From assembly GCA_014607495.2 (NCBI GenBank), contig CP053157.1:124001-188000 (forward strand): a DNA stretch of 64,000 nt, written 5' to 3'. Shown one piece after another: positions 53,673-64,000 of the stretch. The DNA comes from Carposina sasakii. Lineage: Eukaryota > Arthropoda > Insecta > Lepidoptera > Carposinidae. The position numbers and the translations under genes are program-made. Within the stretch, counting starts at the first letter, position 1. Every line of letters begins with the position of its first letter. Below the pieces are notes generated by a model. That model saw only the letters and a program-made list of their open reading frames with translations. It ran no database searches and had not been told where the DNA came from.

Positions 53673-54488
53673 TAATTATTTATTAAATAATTACTTCTTT
53701 ATACGGCGTGTTTTAGATTAACCCTATTGAAATATATAATGATTATAATCTATTGATATAGCAGTGTAACAGGAATGATATAGTGTAGAAAGGGTATGTT
53801 GGTTGAATGAATTAACTTACGCTTACATCCTCTATACTGAGCCAATATTGCCATTGTTTCAAGGCCAAATAATTTGATTATACAAAAGTGTCAGTATTTA
53901 AATAAGAAATTGTTTGTTTGTTGGACACTCAACGATAGAATTTTAGGAAAACGTCTATGTAATAAATATATTTGATTACTTTCTAAGTCTACTTTTACTG
54001 ACTTTTATACATATTACTACTTTTCATACAAAGTACCTGGACGTGGGACTTTGAAGTCCGGATTGCAATACATTCGTCCTTAGTGTCACTTACACCCTGT
54101 ATCACTTGCGTGTTTCACAGTTATAGATAGGATAAACACTAAAACAGTAAATATTCCTGAAGAGGAAAACGTCATCACAGTTTATAAATAAGCAATCACA
54201 TATCGCTGGTTTGCGAGAATATCGACGTAATTCAAAATTCTGTAAAATTGAATTCTATATGCCAAACAATCATAAATCTTTGATATTTTATCGTGAACAG
54301 ACACGCAACGCCAATTCCGCGCCAGCTTTCGTTAAAAGAGACAGCGTCATTATTCACTTGAGACAAAACACTCGAAGCGTAATCACAAATAAAGGCTCAT
54401 CTCAGTTGAGCCAATGACAATAGAGAGAACGCACGCTCGCTTCTCGAAAATACCGACGTATTTACAGTTTGGTTGCAACAATTGTTGA

Positions 54489-54616
54489 TTTTTTTTCAAG
54501 AATAGTGACACATTTAGTGATCCATCGTTGTTCCTGATAAAAGTAAGTATCTTTTTATGTCTCATTTCTATTTACGCCTGTATTCTTGAATAAATATATG
54601 TGATTGCTTATAATAT
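54489..54616 (+). repeat. Direct repeat shared with 61111-61268
   Basis: Common blocks include tttttttcaagaatagtg, tgataaaagtaagtatctt, ctatttacgcctgtattct and gattgcttataata, with small indels. The right copy is the upstream region of the plus-strand transposase-like gene, so this copy may be a relic of another element. Confidence 0.8.
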
Positions 54617-55135
54617 CGATACCGGAAATTTCAATTGTCGTAAAGGACAAAACACGACTTTTCAGGAGAGCAAAAAAACAAAAAAAAAAAAAGTTTTTGC
54701 CTTATAACTTTTTTAAACAAACTCCTATAATTATCAAGTCAAAAGAGACCTATGCTATTTTTTCGTGTTCTATCCGTTTGTATTGACAAAATAAACTAAA
54801 CTTAATTATTAACGAAAATGAAGGTCCTTTACAGCCCACAAAAACTTGAACTGTTGTACTTTACACCCGCGAAATATTGTTATCATAAAGTTCGATGTGC
54901 AGTAAAGGCCTTAATCTATTCATAAATGGGTAGTATAAGTTAAGTAAACCAAATATTATGGTCGTAAAGAGAGCAAAACCAAAAACGCTCTATTTAAAGA
55001 TACCTACAATGGGTAGTAAAACTAAGTGTTAGAAAGTCTAAAAAAGATTTATTTTTTGAGTGAAATAAAAGGTTTATTAAGTAACGAAAATATTATTCTA
55101 ATAGGAACATACAATTATGATGCCGTTTTTCTATA

Positions 55136-55288
55136 CAGGGAAATTGAAAAAATACCAGCAACTTCTTAGGGCATGGTTGGCATGATGGTTCTGAACAATG
55201 TCTTAAACATTACTTTTACTGAACATTGCTCAGGACCATCATGCCAAGCATATCCTAAGAGGTAGCTGGTATTTTTTCAATTTCCCTG
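55136..55288. mobile_element. Foldback MITE, TA target, ends CAGGGAAATTG
   Basis: 153 bp with ~66-bp inverted arms and TA on both sides (55134-55135, 55289-55290). Confidence 0.85.
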
Positions 55289-55555
55289 TATAAAATTGTT
55301 AATATTTATTGTTGTTTTATTAACAAAATGCAATCATTATTTACCAAATCAGTCTTGAACTTAAACATAAAAATAATAAATTTAAGAATTTTTTCCTTAT
55401 AAAGTATTGACATAATTATGACAAGTAACTTCAGTCTTTTCGACACATACAAGTTAACATAAACGTAAAATTATTTTTTATAACAAAATGGTATTTTAAA
55501 GTAACACAATTGTTATCAACTGCTTTGTAAGATACATGAATCTAAAAAACTAAAA

Positions 55556-58436
55556 TTAAAACTCAATATCGTCTTCTTCATCTGTTTCAGGAAGAATATC
55601 CTTTACAGTTCCTAAAGACGGCAGTTCAAAATACTCTTTATGAAAACGCTTTGGTATAGTTCCATTAGTACATAAACGATTTAAATCGTTGTATTTAGCG
55701 ACTGTTATAGGGTTAGGTTTGTCATAAAGTTTTTGTAAACCTGCTTCTACATTCTCAACTCCTTTCAGATCTTGGTTTTTTCCTTTCTTCCCTTTGCCTT
55801 TTCCTTTTGATCCTCTTTCTTTACATTCAAATGTTACAACTTGAGCTTCTTCTTTGTCATTCATTGAATATTTAACTTCCATACTTTTAGTGTTTTTCTT
55901 CTTGAATGTGACGATGCGCATAAATTTTAATTGTATTTGCTTTTGAGAATTACTGGTAAATTTTTGAGATACCAAGCTGTTCCAGTTGATAAAATCAGAG
56001 TAATCTAAAACATTAATTTTATATGGGTCAGGATTTTTTCTTGCAGATTCCATGTATGTTGGCCATTGACTTGGACTCCAAACAATAATTCGTCTAACCT
56101 CGCGTTCAATGACCGCATGCATTGAATCGACGGGCATGTAAGTATGCCCCGGGTACAAATAATTTATTTGTACCACTTGTATGTTCTTAGAATGCTGTAT
56201 AAAGTAGTGGAGGGCTGTGAGAACAATCTTATTTTTATTCTGCCCGGGGCAAGAATCGCAATAAAGTAGCACATTTTTAATAGGACGTTTATCAATTTCA
56301 AGTAGAAATTTATAAATACAAGTAGCAATTTCGTTGCCACCCCTTTGACCATCGCTTTCACCCCATACATAGCAATGTCCCTTTTTAGTTTGACTTTCGT
56401 AGAATGTGCAATTATAGACGGCGTATTTTCTAGAGTAATATAACAACATGCTCTCTCCATGAGGAGTATTCAGCACTTTTTGCAGGTCGAAGCTAACGGT
56501 GAGCGTATCATTTGAAGTTAATTGCTGGTGTATTTTAAATCTTTGGTAGCTGGCCTTTTTTTCTTCTAGATGAACAGTCATGTCTTTGATTTCTTGTTCT
56601 GATAATAATTCTGTGTTTTCAGCTTTTGTACACATCACACACTTATCTTTTTTGGGTATGTGGAACCGAATATTATAATCTTCATTAAAAAGTTTAATAA
56701 AGATTTTTTCACTTAGGTGTACTTTGTTATTATTTTGGCAGTCTTGAAGATAAATCCTAAATAAATTTGTAGCATTTTTAAATTCTTGAGGTAAATACAG
56801 ACATGAACTCTTGCTACGACAGTAATGAGAAGGAACGGCTGGAAGGCTTTCGATAAAAGTTTTGGCGTATGCTTTATCTTCATCGCTATACTTATCTGCA
56901 TGACATGTTCTCTTTTCTACGCTTGCCATATTTTCTTGTGAATTTTTTACTGTATATGAAATAAATTTTTGTGTGATATCTAATGTATTAATTAAGAACT
57001 TTTGACAAACAGGTCTAGATCCTTCACCTTCGTTTATAACATATTCAAACGTTTGACCTCTTCTGCTTTCTACAGATTTAGTTTTTTTTCTTTTGATAGA
57101 AATTGGTTGTACACATCTAACAATCCAGTCTTTTCGACGTTGAATATCCAGAGACCAGAAATAATTAAATAGGCTAATTCTTCTATCCTCTGATATCTCA
57201 TAACATTTTCTAGCACATACGTCAAGTAAGCATGGGTTTCCTTTCATTGTCTTCTCTTCTACCATACATCCTGATCTTCTTTCGTAAGACTTACCAGTAT
57301 CTTTTAATTTTCTCCTCAGTTTACTTTTATTTTCTTTCTTGGTTTTTCTCTTAATTAGGTTTTCACTGGTTACTGTTTTATTGTTCTCAGCTATTATTTT
57401 TTGTTTCTTTTTAGTACACTTTTTCTTTTTTTTATCACTATTAATTGAACTATCCGACTCATTCATACTCCAAAGATCCGAACTACCAGCTGAAAAGTCT
57501 TCATTATCAGAAAGATAATCAACGTAGGATTTTAAAATCTTCTTACGATATTTCTTGTTAAGTTTAGGTTGTTCAGAAATCATAACATGATTATTGGGGT
57601 CAGTAGTTGGATCAAAAAAAGATGTATCTAAAACATCGATAATCGAAGGGGAACTCTTACGCTCTTCTATATCCTTAGGTTCATGTTCAAATACCACTGT
57701 TTTCAAGGAAGTGTACACCTGAGGTTGTTGAAATAATGCAGATTGGTCAACGTTGTTTGTTACTATTTCAGTACAAGAAATATCACGAGAATGATGCGCC
57801 TTTGGTTCATGTATTACATCAGAAAAAGTAGCCCAAGTGGTATTTATTTCAGGTTCAGGCGAAAATACTTCATCTCCTGGAGGTATGTCCTGGATGCCGT
57901 CAGAGGTAAGTACGTCGTCAATAGAAGAACTTTGCGTTATTTTCTTTGTTTCAGAGGTACGTGTAAAGACAACATCTCCTGGAGGTATGTCCTGGATGCC
58001 ATCAGAGGTAAGTACGTCGTCAATAGAAGAACTTTGCGTTATTTTCTTTGTTTCAGAGGTACGTGTAAAGACAACATCTCCTGGAGGTATGTCCTGGATG
58101 CTGACAGCTGTAAGTACATCGTCACTTGCTTGTGCTTTAAATTGTTGTGATTTTCGGTTTTGATTTATTACAAGAGGAGGTGGTAATAATATTATGCTAT
58201 GATTATCACTGGGAACTACAGAATTTTCACCAAACTTAGCAGATCGTAAATATTTTGTCAGTTCCATTTTAGAAACTTTTTCATCTCGTTTTATATTTAC
58301 TTTGTTTTGCTGTTGATTTATATTAGAGAATGCGTTCACATTTTCATAATAATTACTTTCATCTGTATCATCTATTATTTCACTACTATTAGCGGAAGAT
58401 TGAAGAGAGCTTCCACTAGGACATCGTGTAGTATCC
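55556..58436 (-). CDS. Transposase-like gene (minus), exon 3
   Basis: Acceptor ttttcag just inside the apparent ATG at 58447; the main coding exon, open to TAA at 55556. All recognisable domains are here. Confidence 0.8.
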
Positions 58437-60664
58437 CTGAAAAACATAAACTTAGTAGGTAAATCTAGTTTTTAGGGTTTAAAGTCTGGTTAAAAGTAAA
58501 CTGTTTTATGCTAGGTATTTAATCAGATGTCTATAGACCAAATTTCATAATTTCTTTAGCATTAATAATCATTCACACACAAATCACACTTTCATTTTTA
58601 TACTAGTGGATATATTCATTTATAATTGAACTAGCTATTGGGCGCGGCTCCGCCCACGTGGAAGTCTGTTATCTAAAAATTTATCCCACGGGAACATGCT
58701 ACCGGGATAAAAAGGGTTCTAGGGTGCCACCTATCTCCATACCAAATTTCATCGAAATCGGTCCAGCCGTTTGAGCGTGAAAGAGTAACAAACATCCATC
58801 CATCCATCCTCACAAACTTTCGAATTTATAAATATTAGTATGATTAACTAGTACGATAAGGATGAATATAATAATATAAATATTTACTAATTATAACTTA
58901 CGTGGCATTATTATTATCGATTTCGTGGTTTTTATTTTCAACGATTGTTTCTTCAGTATCATAATTGTAATGTTCAGCATCGACTCTAAAACAGTATTAA
59001 TGTACTTAGTTAATTGTAGTCAATAATTATTATAGTAAATGTATAGAAGACCGAGCGAATAAGGACCAGTAGAAAGTTGTCAATTCGATTTTGGTGAAAT
59101 TTAAATAAGCAAAAACAAAATCGTTTTTTACGAGTATGTTTCTAGTGGTTGACGCGCAAACTAACAAAGACTTACATCATAAAGTACATTAAAACAAATA
59201 AAATCGTATTATGATGTCCTTTAAGATGTATGTCTTTAGTGGTTGACGCGCGAACCACCAGTGATTTACGTCGTAAAGGACATCATAACAAATAAAATCT
59301 TGTTATAAAGTCCTTTAAGACCAACCCAGCGCCCACCGATGGATGCGCAACGCAGCACATTTTGAAATGAACAATTTAATACTAAACCTTAACTACCTTA
59401 AAATAGGGTAAATTATTGTGTAAGAATAATAAATACGCACGTGACGCTCGTCGTATATTCTTAGTATACAATAATAGACCGTATCTTTAGGTAGTTAAGT
59501 TTATATTAAATTATTTACTTCATAATGTGCTTCAATGCGCCTTCGCCGCTTTAACTAGCTTATTAACCAGTCACAAGTTCACTTATTTATAATAACAATT
59601 AGTGTGATGGTAAACAGATGAATACCTAAACTTATGTCTATTGTCTATTACTGCAATATGAAATGACAGAATTGCTATACGGAAACAAAGTTACCTACAT
59701 AACTTGTCATTTGTCGTCTATTTAAGAGAGTAAGATTTTATAATTATCTATGTCTCGGGCTATCTACAAAAAATATCTTAATAATGATAATTTGTGATTA
59801 TCATTTATGGTTAACTACAATAACTTAGTAAATCAAGTAAGTAGGTAGGTGGGTATCTAATTTTAAAGGTCATAAATTCACATTTAATTTGATTTTAGTC
59901 TATACTATATCAAAATTCAAGTTTCGTAAACATCCTAGATACCTATTTTCACTTATCTAATAGATATAATTGATTTTTTGGGGTATGTACCTATTATACC
60001 TACGTACAAACATTATTTTACATTGGTTCTCTTTAGTTTAACTATAATACCTAGATTTAAATCCCAACTAATATTATAAATGCGAAAGTAACTCTGTCTG
60101 TCTGTCTGTCTGTCTGTTACGCTTTCCCGCTTAAACCTCGCAACCGATTTTGATGAAATTTGGTACAGACAATCTTTAGACCCTGAGACAGAACATAGGC
60201 TACTTTTTATTTCGAAAAAAAGGGATGAAGGGGTTGAAATAGAGGTTGAAAGTTTGTATGGGATTTCTTAATTTTAAAAGATAAAACCATGAAACTTTAT
60301 ATTTAAGCACTTGATAAGAAATCATTAAACATTTGTTCTAGCATTTTTGAAATTTCGACCAGCTAAGGGGTGAAATAAGGGTTGAAAGTTAGTATGCAAG
60401 TTCGTCAAATATCACGTCATAAGAAACAAAAAATCGTTTGTTCTAGCATTTTGAAATTTTTACCAGTTTGGGGGTGAAATAAATTTTGTTTTTTCTGTAG
60501 TCCACGCGGACGGAGTCGCGGGCGTCCACTAGTAAATAATAATATGAATTAATTACTTACCGTAACATTTTGCAGTGGTACTTTAATATTGCGTTAACTT
60601 TCCTCTTCCTTACTTCTAAAGAATTCAATTTTTTGGGTAATCTATGGTCCGACATTATTAGCAT
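55556..60664 (-). CDS. Transposase-like protein (uncharacterised DDE-type family), intact three-exon gene
   Basis: Exons 60664-60561, 58985-58902 and 58436-55556 join in phase to 1022 codons plus stop. The start reads MLIMSDHRLPKKLNSLEVRK; a second in-frame ATG is at 60655. The N-terminal third is acidic and Ser-rich with a 34-residue tandem repeat, then a Lys-rich stretch. The conserved part has HYCR, a PKKDKCVMC zinc-like motif, SFDLQKVLNTPHG, CYVWGES, YCDSCPGQNKN and GHTYMPVDSMHAVIE. Asp in DLQ, Asp in YCDS and Asp/Glu in the last block could be an RNase H-fold D-D-D/E triad. I believe such proteins are catalogued as DUF7869 or a Sola-like transposase, but I cannot verify this. A divergent homologue starts at 61524. 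Confidence 0.7.
57863..58123 (-). repeat. In-frame 102-bp tandem repeat inside exon 3
   Basis: 2.5 copies of a 34-residue unit (SIDDVLTSDGIQDIPPGDVV, then FTRTSETKKITQSS). The period is a multiple of 3, so the reading frame is preserved. Confidence 0.9.
58437..58901. other. Intron 2 of the minus transposase-like gene with interspersed repeat
   Basis: 58620-58850 is a copy of the 'gcgcggctccgcccac ... atcggtccagccgtttgagcgtg' repeat with a (catc)n tail. Confidence 0.65.
58902..58985 (-). CDS. Transposase-like gene (minus), exon 2
   Basis: Acceptor gttttag; VDAEHYNYDTEETIVENKNH then EIDNNNA; donor gtaagt. Phase matches both neighbours. Confidence 0.65.
59139..59330. repeat. Two-copy tandem repeat carrying the GTCGTAAAGGAC motif
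   Basis: Copies begin 'ctagtggttgacgcgc' (59140) and 'ttagtggttgacgcgc' (59236), each followed by a cgtaaaggacatc-like and a tcctttaag segment. Exact GTCGTAAAGGACATCA at 59270-59285. Confidence 0.8.
60062..60535 (+). mobile_element. Interspersed repeat, full-length-looking copy
   Basis: Starts 'cccaactaatattataaatgcg', has a (TCTG)n run at 60095-60117 and 'aaccgattttgatgaaatttgg', and ends 'cgcgggcgtccactagt'. Same family as 21815-22060, 35140-35555 and 58620-58850. Confidence 0.7.
60561..60664 (-). CDS. Transposase-like gene (minus), exon 1
   Basis: MLIMSDHRLPKKLNSLEVRK and on to YHCKML plus split Arg; donor gtaagt at 60560. Confidence 0.65.
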
Positions 60665-60884
60665 AAAACAAACAACACCAACTAACGTTTGCGCGCGAAC
60701 TGACTTTGCAAAGTGAATCGTATGGGTCACGCTCCTCCCGCACCCGTTACTTACACCCCCGTTATCCTGCGCATCGCCTCGTGTCCGAGCCCGAGCGCCA
60801 CTTGTTATTACAACTCGTAACTTGTTGCATATTTCTTCACGCTGCGCGCGCCGTAGGTATTAGAAATGATCGCTTAAAATTAGG

Positions 60885-60900
60885 GTCGTAAAGGACATCA
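60885..60900 (+). promoter_or_regulatory. GTCGTAAAGGACATCA motif
   Basis: Exact 16-bp match to 59270-59285; shorter matches at 54637-54649, 54961-54969 and 61101-61110, and inverted forms at 54823, 59212, 59309 and 61017. Confidence 0.6.
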
Positions 60901-61110
60901 AAATAACAAACGGCCTTTACACCATAATTACGAATATTATAATAAAGAATAGACAGGTCGTAATGGTTTCCGATTATCATATAACATAATTACAACCTCA
61001 TAAATAATAAAAATGCACCTTTACGACGCCTACCAAAAAATATTTTTACCATATGTCCTAAATATTTAAAAAAGTATATTTATAGCTACTGAAAATCTAG
61101 GTCGTAAAGG

Positions 61111-61268
61111 ATTTTTTTCAAGAATAGTGACACATTTTAAATAGTGCCATCCATAGAGCTCGCGACGTTGTTCCAAATGATAAAAGTAAGTATCTTTTAG
61201 GTAAAATGTCTCATTTCTATTTACGCCTGTATTCTTGAATAAATATTCCGGTGATTGCTTATAATATT
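61111..61268 (+). repeat. Direct repeat shared with 54489-54616
   Basis: Same order of blocks as the left copy; begins right after a GTCGTAAAGG motif at 61101. Confidence 0.8.
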
Positions 61269-61523
61269 GTATTTTATACCGACTTTATGTAACTTGAGTC
61301 TATATTCACGAAAAATAAACGGATTTTATTTTGTCGTAAATAAGAAACGTCGTTATTTTTGAAAAAAAATGGGTATGGTTTTGCTTTTTATTATGAAATA
61401 CGTCTCTATTCAAGGAATTTTGGGATAGAAATATTAAGTTGGTTTTCTACATGGTATTCATTGATTATTAATTATTTACGTTAAATTATTTGTTTTAGAT
61501 AATTATCTTTACCAGAGTTATTT

Positions 61524-64000
61524 ATGATGGCAGAAAGATTATTATTCTTGGGCAAGTTGAAAGAAGCGGCCAGTCTAAAAAAAGGAAATGAGTATCAACA
61601 AGATTTAACGAATAGTGAACAAAGTTAGTCTACAATTTTCGTATATTTGCAGTTTGTCTCAATTTTATTCATTATTTCAACTATTTAATTAACTGTTCAA
61701 AATTTTTTAGGTTCCAATAAACATAAAAGCAATTTGCCGTTAAATGCAACAAGTTGCGATGAAAACATCGAAAATGATATAAATTATAGTAACACATCAG
61801 GTAAGCAAAACAAAATATTTGAATTCAACCAGTTGAAAGATTGTTCGATATTATTTTTATTCCGATGTGTAGTTCATCCTGTTGCAAATAGTTTACACTC
61901 ACGCTAGTGGCTGATCGTAATTCGTAACCTCCTGGGTTCGATTCCCGGAATCACAAAAATGTGAGTGTTTCTATTATACATATAATGGCTTGTTCCTCTG
62001 GAAGAAACCCGTGAAATAACTGTTGATTTTGGTATTTATTTTGTTAATAAATAAATGTTTATTGAATTTCAGGTAATATTTCAGAAGAAAATAAATTGAT
62101 TTTGCGACAAAGATCACCATCCATATTATCATCGTCATCTTCTAGCTCATCTTCTTCGACTTCTAGCTCTTCTTCCTCGACTTCTAGCTCATTTTCCTCC
62201 AGCAATAGAGAAACAGAAGAATGTAATAAAGAATCCAATAACATGATAAATTTAAATGAAAAAAGACTCCACGGCCATAGCTTAGAAAATAAAACCAAAG
62301 AAAATAAGGTAAGTTTAGAGTCAGTAAATGATAATAATAATATTATGAAGGATGAGACTGCAGTAGAAAGTAATTCACAAATAGAAAGTGAACCAAAAGC
62401 TATTGAATTGACCAATACGAATGCTGAAAGTGAAGAAGAAAAGAAAGAAAGAGATTTTTCATCAGATGATAGTATCGCAGATCCTAATTATCACATTGAA
62501 AATAATGATTTATCGTCAGATTCGGATGAAACAGTAGAAGAGAATAAAGAAGAAAATATTTCACGTGAATCAAACCAAAATATTACACGTAAGAGGAAAA
62601 TGCAGCCAGAACTTTGGAAATCGAATGTAGCAAAATGTCTACGAAATGCAGGGAAAGAATATGTAGGCAAAAATAAGAAAGTTATACGAGAGAGACGATT
62701 AGGACCAGGATGTACAGAAAAATGCAAGTTAAAATGTAATACAAAGTTTGATGATGAGACTCGACGCCATATTTTTGACGCATATTATAAATTACCTGAT
62801 TTGCAAAGTAAAAGAACTTTTGTAGCATTCAATATGTCCTCTATTGTCCCGACGTATCAATATAAAAAAGGAACACGTCGAAATAATAACGCATTTTATT
62901 TTAAAGACAAAGATGGCGAAAAAATTCAAGTTTGTAAGAGTTTTTTTATGTCTACGCTGGATGTATCTGATAGATTTATTCGAACAGTTACCGAAAAATC
63001 AAGAAGTGACGTTTCAGGCATTATAGTGGAGGATCTTCGAGGGAAACATGGCAATCACAGTCGCGTAGATAATAATATTAAAGATAGTTTGAGAAACTTC
63101 ATTAAGGCGATACCAAAAATAGAAAGTCATTACTGTCGAGCAGATTCGCAGAAAGAATATATTGATGGAAGTAAGACTGTTGCAGAAATTTTTAGAGATT
63201 ATGTAAAACAATGTGACGAAAAAAGAGAAAAAAGTGCTAATTATATCATGTTTAATAGAATATTCAATGGAGAATTTAATATAGCATTTTACCAACCTAA
63301 GAAGGATCAGAGCGAGGATTGTGTTGCCTACAATAATGCAACTGGAGAAGATAAAAATCGACTGAAGTCTAAATATGAGAACCAACAAGAAAAAGAGCTT
63401 TCAAGAATGGAGAAGGTTAAGGACAAGAAAGAAGCAGAAGATAAAGAAATCAACTGTTGTAGGAGTTTACGACTTACAAGCTGTGATGCCATGTCCTAGG
63501 GGAGATGTGTCTAATTTTTACTATGTTTCAAAAGTGAATACTTTAAACTTTACGATCTATGAGATGAAAAATAAAAATGCGTTCTGCTACGTGTGGCATG
63601 AAGGGGAAGCAAATAGAGGAGCTATAGAAATAGGGACCTGTGTTTTAGAATATTTAAAAAGTCTTGGCAGAGATCTAACAACTGAAGCCAAACTAGATAT
63701 AATTTTGTATTCTGATAACTGCTGCGGACAGCAAAAGAATAAATTTATTATTAGTATGTACATGTACGCTGTTTCTACTTTTGCTCATATTAATAGTATC
63801 ACGCATAAATTTCTGATAAAAGGGCACACACAAAACGAAGGTGACAGTGTGCATTCTGTCATTGAAAGAAGCATCAAAAAGACTTTGAAATCGGGCCCTA
63901 TCTATACACCGGATCAGTATATTTCAATTATTCGCACTGCAAAAAAGAAAGGATCTCCTTACAAAGTCATAGAAATGGATCATAGAAGTTTTTACGAATT
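61524..64000 (+). pseudogene. Second transposase-like gene (divergent homologue), frameshifted, partial at right edge
   Basis: Exons 61524-61623 (MMAERLLFLGKLKEAASLKK), 61711-61800 and from 62073. Exon 3 opens with a long poly-Ser, then acidic stretch, then the same conserved blocks as the minus-strand gene: CKSFFMSTLDVSDRF, SHYCRA, FYQPKKDQ, YDLQAVMPCPRG, CYVWHEG, YSDNCCGQQKNKF, GHTQNEGDSVHSVIE. The frame ending at 63499 is left near 63450-63460: the DLQ block is one base out of frame with what precedes it. The first Cys of the PKKDxC motif is missing (PKKDQSEDC). The gene runs off the window. It is either a decaying copy or carries a one-base sequence error. Confidence 0.7.
61624..62072. 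other. Introns of the plus transposase-like gene
   Basis: Intron 1 61624-61710; intron 2 61801-62072. The latter holds a tRNA-like relic around 61908-61955 with box B GGGTTCGATTCC; SINE remnant. Confidence 0.55.

Larger units (their letters stand above)
53017..55555. other. Intergenic: SLC26 3' flank and left flank of the transposase-like gene
   Basis: Very AT-rich. Contains a repeated segment (54489-54616, matching 61111-61268), several GTCGTAAAGG-like motifs (54637-54970) and a foldback MITE (55136-55288). No other gene seen. Confidence 0.55.
58986..60560. other. Intron 1 of the minus transposase-like gene
   Basis: Contains two ~110-bp imperfect tandem copies at about 59139-59330 (gtggttgacgcgc..., then cataaagtacatt / cgtaaaggacatc) and an interspersed repeat at 60062-60535. 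The remainder is AT-rich. Confidence 0.6.
60665..61523. promoter_or_regulatory. Divergent upstream region of the two transposase-like genes
   Basis: 860 bp between two outward-pointing starts. GTCGTAAAGGACATCA at 60885-60900; related motifs at 60911, 60957, 61017-61027 (inverted) and 61101-61110. Candidate shared promoter and/or transposase-binding region; inference. Confidence 0.45.

Noticed and set aside
57743..58163. Plus-strand ORFs of 108-135 codons
   Set aside because: Antisense shadows of the 102-bp coding repeat in the transposase-like gene.
54637..61031. Terminal inverted repeats GTCGTAAAGG at 54637 and inverted at 61017-61027 as ends of one element
   Set aside because: The motif also occurs internally several times and no matching target duplication flanks this pair; kept only as a motif cluster.

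Overview
The window is nuclear DNA from an insect, very probably a moth or butterfly. Short GC-rich coding exons are split by long AT-rich introns with consensus GT/AG junctions. The introns are full of retroelement and SINE debris of types I associate with Lepidoptera: RTE and CR1/Jockey tails, tRNA-headed SINEs, repeats ending in a 'ggacgcccgcgac'-like motif, TA-flanked MITEs, a Penelope-like element and a BEL/Pao provirus. No bacterial features or CRISPR arrays were seen.

Layout. 1-1926: 5' end of an NPL4 homologue on the minus strand, two exons, running off the left edge. 3075-40531: a plus-strand gene spanning most of the left half. I spliced it by phase from 13 junction-matched exons plus one optional 57-bp exon. 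It encodes a DESI1-type PPPDE isopeptidase fused to a coiled, charged linker and a C-terminal PUL domain; His38 and Cys108 fall at the human DESI1 positions. An alternative last exon (23789-23918, followed by ATTAAA) would give a catalytic-domain-only protein. Intron 2 (5225-19802) carries a Penelope-like element with an inverted second copy and hammerhead-like motifs, and an 8.5-kb BEL/Pao provirus with identical 257-bp LTRs and AATAG target duplications. 42261-53016: a plus-strand SLC26-type sulfate/anion transporter with a C-terminal STAS domain, 11 exons, of which exon 6 is broken as assembled. 55556-60664 (minus) and 61524-right edge (plus): two divergent, homologous three-exon genes for a transposase-like protein with a D...D...E-type layout. 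They share a motif, GTCGTAAAGGAC, scattered in both orientations around them.

How it fits together. NPL4 is a p97/Cdc48 cofactor, and PUL domains of the Doa1/PLAA type bind p97. The head-to-head NPL4 / DESI-PUL pair is therefore a possible co-regulated ubiquitin/SUMO-p97 unit (inference). The SLC26 gene is unrelated in function.

Most unusual signal. In the two large plus-strand genes, exon ends have been tandemly amplified together with their splice donors. The arrays are ~15 units of 86 bp (20312-21690), ~25 units of 103 bp (46311-49099) and ~7 units of 127 bp (49923-50844). A nascent two-copy version lies at 33194-33327, and a 5 x 16-bp array repeats a splice acceptor at 37434-37513. The three large periods are not multiples of 3, whereas the one repeat lying wholly inside an ORF (57863-58123, 102 bp) is. 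The very long ORFs crossing these arrays are artefacts. All gene models come from reading the sequence; no transcript or database evidence was available.
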